Origin: an uncultured Oscillospiraceae bacterium
GTDB lineage: Bacteria; Bacillota; Clostridia; Oscillospirales; Oscillospiraceae
Direction: 5' to 3'
Assembly (NCBI GenBank): GCA_900754515.1
Contig: CAAEDD010000070.1
Coordinates: 1 to 10,121, forward strand
DNA length: 10,121 nucleotides
The notes under the pieces were generated by a model. The model was not told the DNA's origin. It was given only the letters and a program-made list of their open reading frames with translations, and searched no databases. Positions 1-6,157 of this stretch are shown piece after piece. Each line of letters starts with the position of its first letter. Position 1 is the stretch's first letter. The position numbers and the translations under genes were made by a program.

Positions 1-958
1 CCGCCACTTCTGCAGCTGCTACGATATTACCGACGAAGGAAATTTTCACGGCAAGAGCATACCCAATCTGCTGTTGAATAACCGCTGGAACTTCGTTCCC
101 GAAGGTTACGACGAGTACCGGGAAAAGCTGCGCATATACCGGGAAGAGCGTATGCCCCTCTTTACCGACGACAAAATACTCACCGGCTGGAACGGCCTCA
201 TGCTTATGGCACTGAGCCGGGCAGCCTGGGCTTTCAATGACCGGCGTTATCTCATGGAGGCAAAGGAGCTGGCTTCCTTTATGGCGGACAGGCTCTACGA
301 CGGCGGTCGCCTGAAAGCCAGACTATGCCGTGGGGAACTGCGCTTTGATGCTCAGCTGGATGACTGTGCCTTCTATGCGCTGGGGCTTCTTGAGCTTTAT
401 CGGGCGGACTTTGACCCCAGCCACATTGCTGCCGCCCAGGCTCTGGCAGAGGATATACTGGAGAACTTCGTGGATGAGAAAGGCGGTTTCTTCCGCAGTT
501 CCGGGGAGGCGGAAAAACTCTTTATTCGCCCCAAGGAAATTTATGACGGGGCAATCCCCTCAGGCAACAGCGCCGCCGCGGTTCTCTTTTCCACGCTCGC
601 CCGGCTCACCGGAAAATCCCTGTGGCTGGAGGCTTACGATAAGCAGCAGGCTTTTCTCTGTTCCGCCTGTGAGAAAGTCCCGGCAGGCTGTGCCTTCGGC
701 TATCTGCCAATGCTCACCGATGTATATGGGAGCCGGGAGCTGGTCTGCGCACTGGATTCCGGGGAATTCCCAGATACTCTCAAGGCCGTTCTGTCCCGCT
801 ATGCCCCGGAGCTGACCGTGCTTGTCAAAACTCCGGAGAGTGCTTCCCTTCTTTCTGACCTCGCTCCCTTCACTGCGGAAATGCAACCTCAGGACGGTAA
901 GCCCGCCTATTATATCTGCCAGAACGGCAGCTGCTCTCTGCCGGTGACGGAGCTGTAA
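1..958 (+). CDS. DUF255/YyaL-type (SSP411-like) thioredoxin-domain protein, C-terminal part, 5' truncated by window edge
   Basis: The reading frame is open from base 2 to the TAA at 956-958, giving about 318 visible residues. No start is visible; the TTG at 74 is simply a codon inside the frame. Segments matching my memory of the YyaL/SSP411 (DUF255) family include YDITDEGNFHGKSIPNLL near the edge, DDKILTGWNGLMLMALSRAA, LDDCAFYALGLLELY and DGAIPSGNSAAAV. Family members have an N-terminal thioredoxin-like domain followed by a six-hairpin glycosidase-like helical domain and are usually about 600-700 residues, so roughly half is missing here, including the whole thioredoxin-like part. The biochemical role of bacterial members is not settled; I do not assign a reaction. 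The gene converges on the DMT transporter and the two share the terminator at 985-1014. No frameshift is seen in the visible part. Family identity is from recognition, not a search. Confidence 0.85.
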   Translation, partial: RHFCSCYDITDEGNFHGKSIPNLLLNNRWNFVPEGYDEYREKLRIYREERMPLFTDDKILTGWNGLMLMALSRAAWAFNDRRYLMEAKELASFMADRLYDGGRLKARLCRGELRFDAQLDDCAFYALGLLELYRADFDPSHIAAAQALAEDILENFVDEKGGFFRSSGEAEKLFIRPKEIYDGAIPSGNSAAAVLFSTLARLTGKSLWLEAYDKQQAFLCSACEKVPAGCAFGYLPMLTDVYGSRELVCALDSGEFPDTLKAVLSRYAPELTVLVKTPESASLLSDLAPFTAEMQPQDGKPAYYICQNGSCSLPVTEL

Positions 959-984
959 CGAGTTCAGGAACTTAATTAAACATG

Positions 985-1014
985 AAAGAAGAACCGTTCA
1001 CACGGTTCTTCTTT
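985..1014. terminator. Shared convergent terminator hairpin
   Basis: Perfect 13-bp inverted repeat, arms 985-997 and 1002-1014, with a TCAC loop. On the plus strand it ends in a T-rich run (TTCTTCTTTTCTTCTT), so it fits rho-independent termination of the DUF255 gene. On the minus strand the downstream T-run is weaker (TTCTTCTTTCATGTTT). The stop codon of the minus-strand transporter (998-1000) lies in the loop, so one arm is also coding sequence. Confidence 0.85.
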
Positions 1015-1873
1015 TCTTCTTATTCAATTCAATGTGCCCGGAGTTTATGAGAGCCAGCAGAATGATTATTCCATAGCCCGCAAAACTCAAAGCGTCGGGG
1101 ATCTGGTCAAAGAGGAGCAGCCCCAGCAGGGCTGAAAAGATTATTTGAGAATAGTCATACACTGAGATTTCTCTGGCCGGTGCATAGGTATAGGCCGCAG
1201 TTATGGTGAATTGGCCGCATGCTCCGAACACACCGCACATCATCAGCCACAAAAACTGCTCCGGGCTCGGCAGGCTGAAGTCCAGCATGGCCAGAGGCAG
1301 CATAGCCAGCGTAGAAAAAGCCGAGAAGAAGAATACCACATAGGTCCTTGCCGCTCCGTGGGTAGTGGCCCCCCTTACGCAGGAATAGGCCGCTCCGGCT
1401 CCAATGCCTCCTATAGCTCCCACTATGGAGGGCACCAGCAGCATGTTTGAAGGAGACGGCTTTATTATCAGCAGGCTGCCTAAAAAGGCCCCCACCACTA
1501 TCAGCAGCTGCTTCATATTCATTTTTTCCCCCAGAAGGAGGCTTGAAAAAATAACGGCAAAGAACGGGGACATCTTGTTAAGCATATTGGCATCTGCAAG
1601 ATTTATACGGCTGATGGCGTAGTAGTTGCAGACCAGACCCACTGTGCCGAACACTGCCCGCATCAGGACAAAGCGGCGGCTCTCCAGATTCAGCTTTGTG
1701 GGTATATGGTTTTTCAGCATCAATGGTCCTGTTATCAGCAGAGCTACAAGGTTTCTGAAAAAGGCTTTCTCAAAAGTGGAAACATCTCCCGCCAGACGCA
1801 CACAGGCCGACATGCAGGCAAAGCTCAGGGCTGCCAGCAGTATGAACACTATTCCCTTGGACTTATCGCTCAT
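998..1873 (-). CDS. EamA/DMT-superfamily transporter (drug/metabolite transporter type)
   Basis: The protein is 291 residues, the usual size for a ten-helix EamA permease. It is almost entirely hydrophobic, with two repeated EamA halves at about residues 7-138 and 150-276. Family-like features include FEKAFFRNLVALL in the first half, NYYAISRINLADANML followed by the loop LLLGEKM, and the matching LLLFDQIPDALSFAGYGIII in the second half. Substrate cannot be read from sequence; the superfamily exports or imports amino acids, nucleotides, vitamins and other metabolites. I chose the ATG at 1871-1873 (MSDKSKG...). The frame continues upstream to an ATG at 1933, but that stretch is the hairpin at 1889-1918 and would add 20 non-hydrophobic residues. 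The SD before 1873 is weak (AGAGATGAT). The last seven residues (KKKRRTV) are basic and partly encoded by the terminator arm. It lies downstream of pfkA on the same strand. Confidence 0.88.
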   Translation of the reverse strand: MSDKSKGIVFILLAALSFACMSACVRLAGDVSTFEKAFFRNLVALLITGPLMLKNHIPTKLNLESRRFVLMRAVFGTVGLVCNYYAISRINLADANMLNKMSPFFAVIFSSLLLGEKMNMKQLLIVVGAFLGSLLIIKPSPSNMLLVPSIVGAIGGIGAGAAYSCVRGATTHGAARTYVVFFFSAFSTLAMLPLAMLDFSLPSPEQFLWLMMCGVFGACGQFTITAAYTYAPAREISVYDYSQIIFSALLGLLLFDQIPDALSFAGYGIIILLALINSGHIELNKKKRRTV

Positions 1874-1888
1874 AATATCATCTCTAAA

Positions 1889-1918
1889 ATATCCCCGGTG
1901 CATAAGCACCGGGGATAT
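1889..1918 (-). terminator. Hairpin between pfkA and the DMT transporter (terminator or attenuator)
   Basis: Perfect 13-bp inverted repeat, arms 1889-1901 and 1906-1918, with a 4-base loop. It begins about 20 bases after the pfkA stop. On the minus strand the second arm runs into ATATTTTAG, a short T-tract, so it can serve as an intrinsic terminator for pfkA. Only 15 bases separate it from the transporter ATG, so it could also act as a leaky terminator or a 3'-end stabiliser. Confidence 0.78.
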
Positions 1919-1938
1919 GATTTTATATCTCATCCGCC

Positions 1939-3024
1939 TCAGTCACCCATACATATGCCGATATCTCTGGCCACCTGTATCATGGGGTGGTCCACCGGCA
2001 GGAACTTGGTACGACTTGCTGCCTCCTCCAGAGGTATGGAGCAGATCTCTCCGCCCTGTATAGCCACCATGCGGTCATATTCCCTGTTGATTATCAGCTC
2101 AGCAGCCGCAGTACCGAAGCGGGTTGCCAGCACCCTGTCATAGGGGCAGGGTGGACCGCCTCTCTGGTAGTGGCCGGGCACGGTGACTCTGGTCTCCTGG
2201 CCGGTAAGGGCTTCCAATTCCGCCGCAATCTTGTAAGATACGGCAGAGTATCTGGAGTTCTCCTTAAGACGGCGGCGTGACTCCTCGTCCAGCACGACAT
2301 CGTCCTTGCTGACTGCCCCCTCTGCACAGGCCACAATGGAAAAGCTGCGGCCCTTTTTCTTACGGGCTTCAATCAGTTCTGCCACTTTGTTCAGGTCATA
2401 GGGTATTTCGGGAATGAGTATCACGTCGGCGCCACTGGCAATGCCTGCATTCAGAGTCAGCCATCCGGCGTCACGGCCCATAAGCTCCACCACGAAAATA
2501 CGGCTGTGGGAGCTGGCGGTGGAGTGAATGTAGTCAATAACATTTGTGGCAATGTCCACGGCACTCTGAAAACCGAAGGTCGTGTCCGTACCGTAAATGT
2601 CGTTGTCTATCGTCTTGGGTAAGGTAACCACGTTCATTCCAGCGTCTGAGAGGAGCTTTGCGCTCTTCTGGGTGCCGTTGCCTCCCATTATCACCAGGCA
2701 ATCCAGATTCAGCCGGTTGTAGGTATCCTTCATAGCGGGGATGAGACTGTTGCCCTCCTCATCCACTATATCCTTGCCCGGGATATAATGCTGCCGTGAA
2801 GTCCCAAGTATGGTTCCTCCCTGGGTAAGTATGCCGGAGAGATCCTTTTGGGTCATGAACTTGTAGTCATTTTCTATAAGTCCACGATAGCCGTCGTACA
2901 TTCCGAAGATCTCAATATTATCCAGTTTCTCAAACAGCGCCTTGCCTACGCCTCTTATGGCCGCATTCAGGCCCTGGCAGTCTCCGCCGCTGGTTATAAG
3001 TGCAACACGGGTCATTCTTTTCAA
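1939..3024 (-). CDS. pfkA: 6-phosphofructokinase, GGNGT clade
   Basis: Phosphorylates fructose 6-phosphate to fructose 1,6-bisphosphate in the cytoplasm, the committed step of glycolysis. Numbering from the ATG at 3013-3015 (358 residues), motifs in order are TSGGDCQGLNAAIRG (8-22, phosphate-donor loop), GGTILGTSR (66-74), GGNGT (111-115), PKTIDND (133-139, catalytic base expected at Asp137), MGRDAGW (179-185) and HYQRGG (282-287). The GGNGT loop has Asn where E. coli PfkA has the Asp of GGDGS. The Lys of PKTIDND replaces the Gly found in ATP-type enzymes, so the phosphoryl donor (ATP or pyrophosphate) should not be assumed. I favour the TTG at 3022-3024 (MKRMTRVAL...) because an AGGAGG lies 8 bases before it, but 17 before the ATG at 3015. 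A further in-frame ATG at 3123 would translate two leader hairpins and is unlikely. It appears to be transcribed from its own promoter, with the transporter downstream. Confidence 0.93.
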   Translation of the reverse strand: MKRMTRVALITSGGDCQGLNAAIRGVGKALFEKLDNIEIFGMYDGYRGLIENDYKFMTQKDLSGILTQGGTILGTSRQHYIPGKDIVDEEGNSLIPAMKDTYNRLNLDCLVIMGGNGTQKSAKLLSDAGMNVVTLPKTIDNDIYGTDTTFGFQSAVDIATNVIDYIHSTASSHSRIFVVELMGRDAGWLTLNAGIASGADVILIPEIPYDLNKVAELIEARKKKGRSFSIVACAEGAVSKDDVVLDEESRRRLKENSRYSAVSYKIAAELEALTGQETRVTVPGHYQRGGPPCPYDRVLATRFGTAAAELIINREYDRMVAIQGGEICSIPLEEAASRTKFLPVDHPMIQVARDIGICMGD

Positions 3025-3032
3025 AGCCTTCG

Positions 3033-3038
3033 CCTCCT
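3033..3038 (-). promoter_or_regulatory. pfkA ribosome binding site pointing to a TTG start
   Basis: AGGAGG on the minus strand, 8 bases before TTG (3022-3024) and 17 bases before ATG (3013-3015). The spacing favours TTG initiation and adds MKR before the MTRVALITSGGD that most annotation would start with. Confidence 0.65.
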
Positions 3039-3055
3039 GTATTCTTTTTGGAGAA

Positions 3056-3095
3056 GGGACGCTCCCGGACGTCCCACCTGCCCCACAAAGGGCAG
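3056..3095 (-). promoter_or_regulatory. Two hairpins in the pfkA 5' leader
   Basis: Two adjacent 6-bp GC-rich inverted repeats are separated by two bases: CTGCCC (3078-3083) with GGGCAG (3090-3095), loop of 6; and GGGACG (3056-3061) with CGTCCC (3070-3075), loop of 8. On the minus transcript they lie between the candidate promoter and the SD at 3033-3038. Neither is followed by a T-run, so they do not look like terminators. Possible roles are stability or translational control; no riboswitch class is recognised. Confidence 0.45.
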
Positions 3096-3146
3096 CGCTT
3101 TTCCAGAGATAATTATGTTCCATAGCTCCAATTTTTGCAAGACTTA

Positions 3147-3174
3147 TTTATAACAATTTTCAGACTATTGAAAA
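3147..3174 (-). promoter_or_regulatory. Candidate pfkA promoter
   Basis: On the minus strand, a -35-like TTTTCA (plus 3169-3174) and a -10-like TATAAA (plus 3147-3152) are 16 bases apart. They lie in AT-rich DNA downstream of the hydrolase terminator and about 120 bases before the pfkA start. The -35 matches the consensus at 4 of 6 positions and the -10 at 5 of 6. Confidence 0.5.
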
Positions 3175-3176
3175 TT
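3155..3176. repeat. 22-bp palindrome over the pfkA -35, possible operator
   Basis: Perfect 8-bp arms AATTTTCA (3155-3162) and TGAAAATT (3169-3176) around a 6-base spacer. One arm contains the candidate -35 hexamer, a position suited to a dimeric repressor. I do not recognise the motif as a known glycolytic regulator site, and AT-rich spacers produce such palindromes by chance. Confidence 0.4.
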
Positions 3177-3226
3177 TGTCTTTAGCCTGCATCCGTTTTT
3201 CTCTTCTCCACTGTCATTAAAGAGTA

Positions 3227-3252
3227 AAAAGGAGCCTATTCCGGCTCCTTTT
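3227..3252 (-). terminator. Terminator of the SGNH hydrolase gene
   Basis: 10-bp inverted repeat, AAAAGGAGCC (3227-3236) and GGCTCCTTTT (3243-3252), with a 6-base loop. It starts about 27 bases after the stop codon at 3280-3282. On the minus strand the second arm ends in five T's and continues TTTTTACTCTTT, a typical rho-independent terminator. It separates this gene from pfkA. Confidence 0.85.
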
Positions 3253-3279
3253 ATGGTTATCTATGATTTATCTGGTCTC

Positions 3280-3954
3280 TTATCTGTCCGCCAGCAGCGG
3301 GCGCACCGCCTGCTCGTACATAAGTTGCTGTCCCAGCCTGTTTGGATGAATGCCGTCCTGGCACAGGTATTTCTCCTGTTCCTTTATGGAGCCGGGGAAC
3401 ACTGAACGCAGGTCCAGTATGCGGCAGCCCAGTCCTTGAGCCACCCGGCGCACCATTGCGCTGTAGCCCTCCTGCCAACGGTGAATGGCCTCCAGATCCC
3501 CCAGCCAGTGGAGTATGGCACGGCTGTCCAAACCGTCCCTGCATATATGGGCCAAATATCTGCGGGAGGATATTGGCGGCAGCGTCGCCGCTACCGGGAT
3601 GCTCCCTGCTTCCTCCACAGCCTGTATCATGCGGGCGTATTGCTTTTCAAATTCCTCCGGAGGAACCACGCTGAGATGTTCTCCCTCGGGCTCCGCCGCT
3701 ACCTCCGCCCAGTCATAGGCACAGTCGTTGCCGCCGAACTCGATTATGGTAAAGTCCCCCAGTCGCCCCTGTTCCAGGAACTTCTCCAGGCGGCCAAACC
3801 CCTTTATCACCGTGGAACCGAAACTGCTGTGGTTATCCAGTTTTGCCCCGGTCTCCTCTTCCAGTCTTATGAACTGGTCTTTGCAGCGGCTGTAGCGGCC
3901 GTTCTCCTGCACCACACCGGCCATTATGGAATCTCCGAATATACTCAACAGCAT
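3280..3954 (-). CDS. SGNH/GDSL-family hydrolase (esterase/lipase-like)
   Basis: A 224-residue SGNH hydrolase, a normal length for the single-domain family. All four blocks can be placed: FGDSIM at the N terminus with nucleophile Ser9; a Gly in SSFGSTVIKG (Gly46); GGND at 74-77 with the oxyanion-hole Asn76; and DGIHPN at 200-205 with the catalytic Asp200 and His203. There is no signal peptide or membrane segment, so the enzyme should be cytoplasmic. The substrate is unknown; relatives deacylate esters, lysophospholipids, thioesters and acetylated sugars. The start at 3952-3954 is supported by AAGGAGAG seven bases upstream. It is a monocistronic unit with its own promoter (3992-4020) and terminator (3227-3252), divergent from the DUF1836 gene. 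Confidence 0.88.
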   Translation of the reverse strand: MLLSIFGDSIMAGVVQENGRYSRCKDQFIRLEEETGAKLDNHSSFGSTVIKGFGRLEKFLEQGRLGDFTIIEFGGNDCAYDWAEVAAEPEGEHLSVVPPEEFEKQYARMIQAVEEAGSIPVAATLPPISSRRYLAHICRDGLDSRAILHWLGDLEAIHRWQEGYSAMVRRVAQGLGCRILDLRSVFPGSIKEQEKYLCQDGIHPNRLGQQLMYEQAVRPLLADR

Positions 3955-3991
3955 TCTGGTTCTCTCCTTTTCATCATCTCGTTTTGAATAC

Positions 3992-4020
3992 TATATACCA
4001 CCATTATCAGTATATGTCAA
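3992..4020 (-). promoter_or_regulatory. Promoter of the SGNH hydrolase gene
   Basis: On the minus strand a consensus -35 TTGACA (plus 4015-4020) is 17 bases from TATATA (plus 3992-3997). TGG immediately before the -10 gives an extended -10. It lies about 40 bases before the start codon. This is the best sigma-A-type promoter in the window. Confidence 0.7.
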
Positions 4021-4040
4021 GTGCTTTATTATAAAAGATA

Positions 4041-4069
4041 TTGCAATTTTATAAACTTTATGTTATGCT
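4041..4069 (+). promoter_or_regulatory. Weak candidate promoter for the DUF1836 gene
   Basis: TTGCAA (4041-4046), 17 bases, then TATGCT (4064-4069), each 4 of 6 to consensus. It sits in an AT-rich divergent spacer about 27 bases before the ATG at 4096. Position is plausible but the hexamers are weak. Confidence 0.35.
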
Positions 4070-4095
4070 GCAAAAAAACAGTGGGAGAATTGACA

Positions 4096-4593
4096 ATGAC
4101 AGATATACAGAAAGATGCCGTCGGCTCTCTGGCCCGGCGCAGCCTGCCCCAGTGGGAGGAGCTTCCGGATCTGGAGCTGTACATGGATCAGATTCTCAGT
4201 CTGGTTGGGAGATACCTCCCTTCCGGGGAGGGCAAGGGTCTTACGGCTTCCATGGTTAATAACTATGTAAAGCAGAAGGTGCTGCCTCCGCCGGTAAACA
4301 AACGCTATGGCCGGAGGCATCTGGCAGCTCTTCTGATGCTGTGCACTCTAAAGTCAGTCATGCCCATTTCCGCCGTTCAGCAGTTGTTTCAAAGCTGGGG
4401 TGGAGCGGACGGCTTGCCTGAGCTCTATGCTGTTTTCCGGCAGCTATACACCCAGGCAAATGCTGCGGTGGCCGCACAGCTGTCCCGGCTTCAGCCGGAG
4501 GACGGAAGGCAGCTGTTCCTCTGCGCGGCTCTTGGTTCCCAGGCTGCCCAGTCACTGTCTATGGAGATTTTAAATGATTTGGGAGAGGCTTGA
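4096..4593 (+). CDS. DUF1836 domain-containing protein (MerR-like DNA-binding fold suspected)
   Basis: A 165-residue protein I recognise as a DUF1836 member from the run LELYMDQILSLVGRYL (about 26-41), TASMVNNYVKQKVLPPPVNK (about 50-69), YGRRHLAALLMLCTLKSV (71-88) and MPISAVQQLF (89-98). The middle part resembles a MerR-type winged helix: a helix ending in NNYVKQ, a proline-rich wing, KRY, then a long helix. A DNA-binding role is therefore likely, but it is inferred and no target is known. No ligand-binding domain is evident; residues 103-165 are helical and alanine-rich. The ATG at 4096 has GGGAG with 8-base spacing. An in-frame GTG at 4021 lacks an SD and would add basic, cysteine-rich residues from the AT-rich spacer. 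Divergent from the hydrolase; ends at its own hairpin. Confidence 0.8.
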   Translation: MTDIQKDAVGSLARRSLPQWEELPDLELYMDQILSLVGRYLPSGEGKGLTASMVNNYVKQKVLPPPVNKRYGRRHLAALLMLCTLKSVMPISAVQQLFQSWGGADGLPELYAVFRQLYTQANAAVAAQLSRLQPEDGRQLFLCAALGSQAAQSLSMEILNDLGEA

Positions 4594-4628
4594 GAATTCC
4601 GGCAACTATATATTGACATTTATAACCC

Positions 4629-4656
4629 GCCCGGCAGTCATATCGGACTGCCGGGC
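4629..4656 (+). terminator. Terminator-like hairpin after the DUF1836 gene
   Basis: 11-bp GC-rich inverted repeat, GCCCGGCAGTC (4629-4639) and GACTGCCGGGC (4646-4656), 6-base loop, 35 bases after the stop codon. The following AATTTATATCTT is AT-rich but lacks a long T-run, so termination may be inefficient. Confidence 0.7.
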
Positions 4657-4708
4657 AATTTATATCTTACGCATACTGTAGCCGGAAAATTCCCAGTACA
4701 CAGGAAAA

Positions 4709-4740
4709 AGCTGCCCCGCTCTTATCCGAGCGGGGCAGCT
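4709..4740 (-). terminator. rnf operon terminator
   Basis: Perfect 13-bp inverted repeat, arms 4709-4721 and 4728-4740, 6-base loop, 11 bases after the rnfB stop. On the minus strand it is followed by TTTTT (complement of 4705-4709), giving a strong rho-independent terminator. It faces the DUF1836 hairpin, so the two converging units each have their own stem. Confidence 0.88.
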
Positions 4741-4751
4741 GGGTCTCTGAA

Positions 4752-5558
4752 TTATCCTTGCTTCTTGCCGAAGTAGGTTATGATGTGGCGGGGGCAGATA
4801 TCAGCGCAATGGCCGCACTGGACGCACTTGGTTACGTCGATAACTGCCAGATTATCTTTTACCACAATGGCGTCGGCAGGGCATTCACGCTGGCACTTCA
4901 TACAGCCTATGCAGCCAAAGTCGCACATTTTCATGACCTTGGCGCCCTTGTCCTTGTTGCCGCAGGCGGGCATGACCTTCTGAGATGCAGGAATAAGCTT
5001 TATGATGCTCTTGGGGCAGGCATCGGCACAGGCACCGCAGCCAACACACTTGGCCCGGTTCACCTTAGCAATGCCATCCACTATCTCCATAGCGCCAAAC
5101 TGGCAGGCCTTGACACAGTTGCCCAAACCGATGCAGGCAAAGGTACAGGTCTTGTTGCTCTTGCCGCCGAAGAGCATAGCTGCCTGGCAATCCTGGGGAC
5201 CGGAGTAGTTGAAACGCTTTTCGGCATGGCCCTCAGTGCCGGAGCAGGGGACGAAAGCCACCATAGGCTCAGCGGCACCGGCATCCACGCCCATGATACG
5301 GGCAATCTTTTCAGCGGCCTCGGCACCGCCGGCAACACAGCGGTTGGTGGGAGCTTCACCGGCGGCCACAGCAGCAGCATAGCCGTCACAGCCGGGGTAG
5401 CCGCATCCGCCGCAGTTAGCTCCCGCCAGACAAGAACGGATAGCATCCTGCTTGGGATCTACTTCCACATAAAATATTTTGGATGCAACAGCCAGGACAG
5501 CGCCAAAAATGCCGCCCAGCACTCCAAGCACCAGAATTGAGAGAAGGATAGAAGTCAT
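4752..5558 (-). CDS. rnfB: Rnf complex subunit RnfB (multi-cluster ferredoxin-type iron-sulfur protein)
   Basis: RnfB takes electrons from reduced ferredoxin and passes them into the membrane part of Rnf. The 268-residue protein starts with one membrane helix (about 4-29). A four-Fe-cluster domain follows with Cys49, Cys52, Cys57 and Cys74 (NCGGCGYPGCDGYA). Ferredoxin-type motifs follow: Cys138/142/148/152, Cys171/174/177/181, Cys212/216/219/222/226 and Cys245/248/251/255. With 25 cysteines in total, it belongs to the long clostridial RnfB type rather than the shorter proteobacterial one with fewer clusters. Cys152 is followed by Gln, not the usual Pro. The start at 5556-5558 has AAGGAGG, which overlaps the rnfA stop codon, at good spacing. 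Last gene of the operon, followed by the terminator at 4709-4740. Confidence 0.96.
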   Translation of the reverse strand: MTSILLSILVLGVLGGIFGAVLAVASKIFYVEVDPKQDAIRSCLAGANCGGCGYPGCDGYAAAVAAGEAPTNRCVAGGAEAAEKIARIMGVDAGAAEPMVAFVPCSGTEGHAEKRFNYSGPQDCQAAMLFGGKSNKTCTFACIGLGNCVKACQFGAMEIVDGIAKVNRAKCVGCGACADACPKSIIKLIPASQKVMPACGNKDKGAKVMKMCDFGCIGCMKCQRECPADAIVVKDNLAVIDVTKCVQCGHCADICPRHIITYFGKKQG

Positions 5559-5572
5559 ATCAGCCTACCTCC

Positions 5573-6157
5573 TTAGAAAATCTGCATGCCGCTGAAGCCC
5601 ATGAAGGCCAGAGCCAGCAGGCCGGCGGAAACCAGGCAGATGGGGAAGCCCTCAAAGCATTCGGGGTAATCGGAGAACTCGGTGCGCTCTCTGACGCTGG
5701 CAAAGAGAACGATAGCCAGCATGAAGCCCAAGCCGCCGGTGATTCCGTATACCAGGGACTCCAGGAAGTTGTAGTCGTTCTGAACGTTCAGAAGCACCAC
5801 ACCCAAAACCGCGCAGTTGGTGGTGATGAGGGGCAGGTAAATTCCCAGAGCGGAGTACAGAGAGGGAACGGACTTTTTAAGGAACATTTCCACAAACTGC
5901 ACCAGGGCGGCTATAACCAAAATGAACGCCAGAGTCTGGAGGAATTCCAGATGCAGGGCCACCAGCAGGTATTCATTTATCACCCAGCAGATGGCGGAGG
6001 CCAGACCCATGACGAACACAACAGCCAGGCCCATGCCGGTAGCCGTCTCCACTTTGCTGGAACAGCCCAGGAAGGGGCAGCAGCCCAGGAACTGGGAGAA
6101 GATGAAGTTATTAATGAGGATTGCACCAAGGGAGATGGAAATAATATTGGTAAGCAT
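5573..6157 (-). CDS. rnfA: Rnf complex subunit RnfA (integral membrane)
   Basis: Membrane subunit of the ferredoxin:NAD+ oxidoreductase, 194 residues, a typical length, with six predicted membrane helices. It carries the two signature half-helix motifs of the RnfA/NqrE family: LGCCPFLGC near residues 24-32 and TTNCAVLGV near 112-120. Cys26 and Cys115 are expected to help bind the intramembrane iron-sulfur cluster together with the paired cysteines of RnfE (family knowledge from Nqr/Rnf structures). RERTEFSDYPE at 156-166 is the usual loop before the last helix. The ATG overlaps the rnfE stop as TAATG, with AAGGAGGG inside the end of rnfE as the ribosome site. Translational coupling with rnfE fits equal amounts of these paralogous subunits. 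Confidence 0.96.
   Translation of the reverse strand: MLTNIISISLGAILINNFIFSQFLGCCPFLGCSSKVETATGMGLAVVFVMGLASAICWVINEYLLVALHLEFLQTLAFILVIAALVQFVEMFLKKSVPSLYSALGIYLPLITTNCAVLGVVLLNVQNDYNFLESLVYGITGGLGFMLAIVLFASVRERTEFSDYPECFEGFPICLVSAGLLALAFMGFSGMQIF

Noticed and set aside
1874..1933. 20-residue N-terminal extension of the DMT transporter
   Set aside because: It would be encoded by the pfkA-transporter hairpin, is not hydrophobic, and the family normally begins close to the first helix, as MSDKSKG does.
3025..3123. 33-residue N-terminal extension of PfkA from an ATG at 3123
   Set aside because: It covers two hairpins and the AGGAGG site, and its own GGAG is only two bases from the ATG. PFK proteins start a few residues before the SGGD loop.
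4021..4095. Upstream GTG start for the DUF1836 protein
   Set aside because: No SD, AT-rich spacer composition, and it overlaps the candidate promoter. The ATG at 4096 has a good SD.
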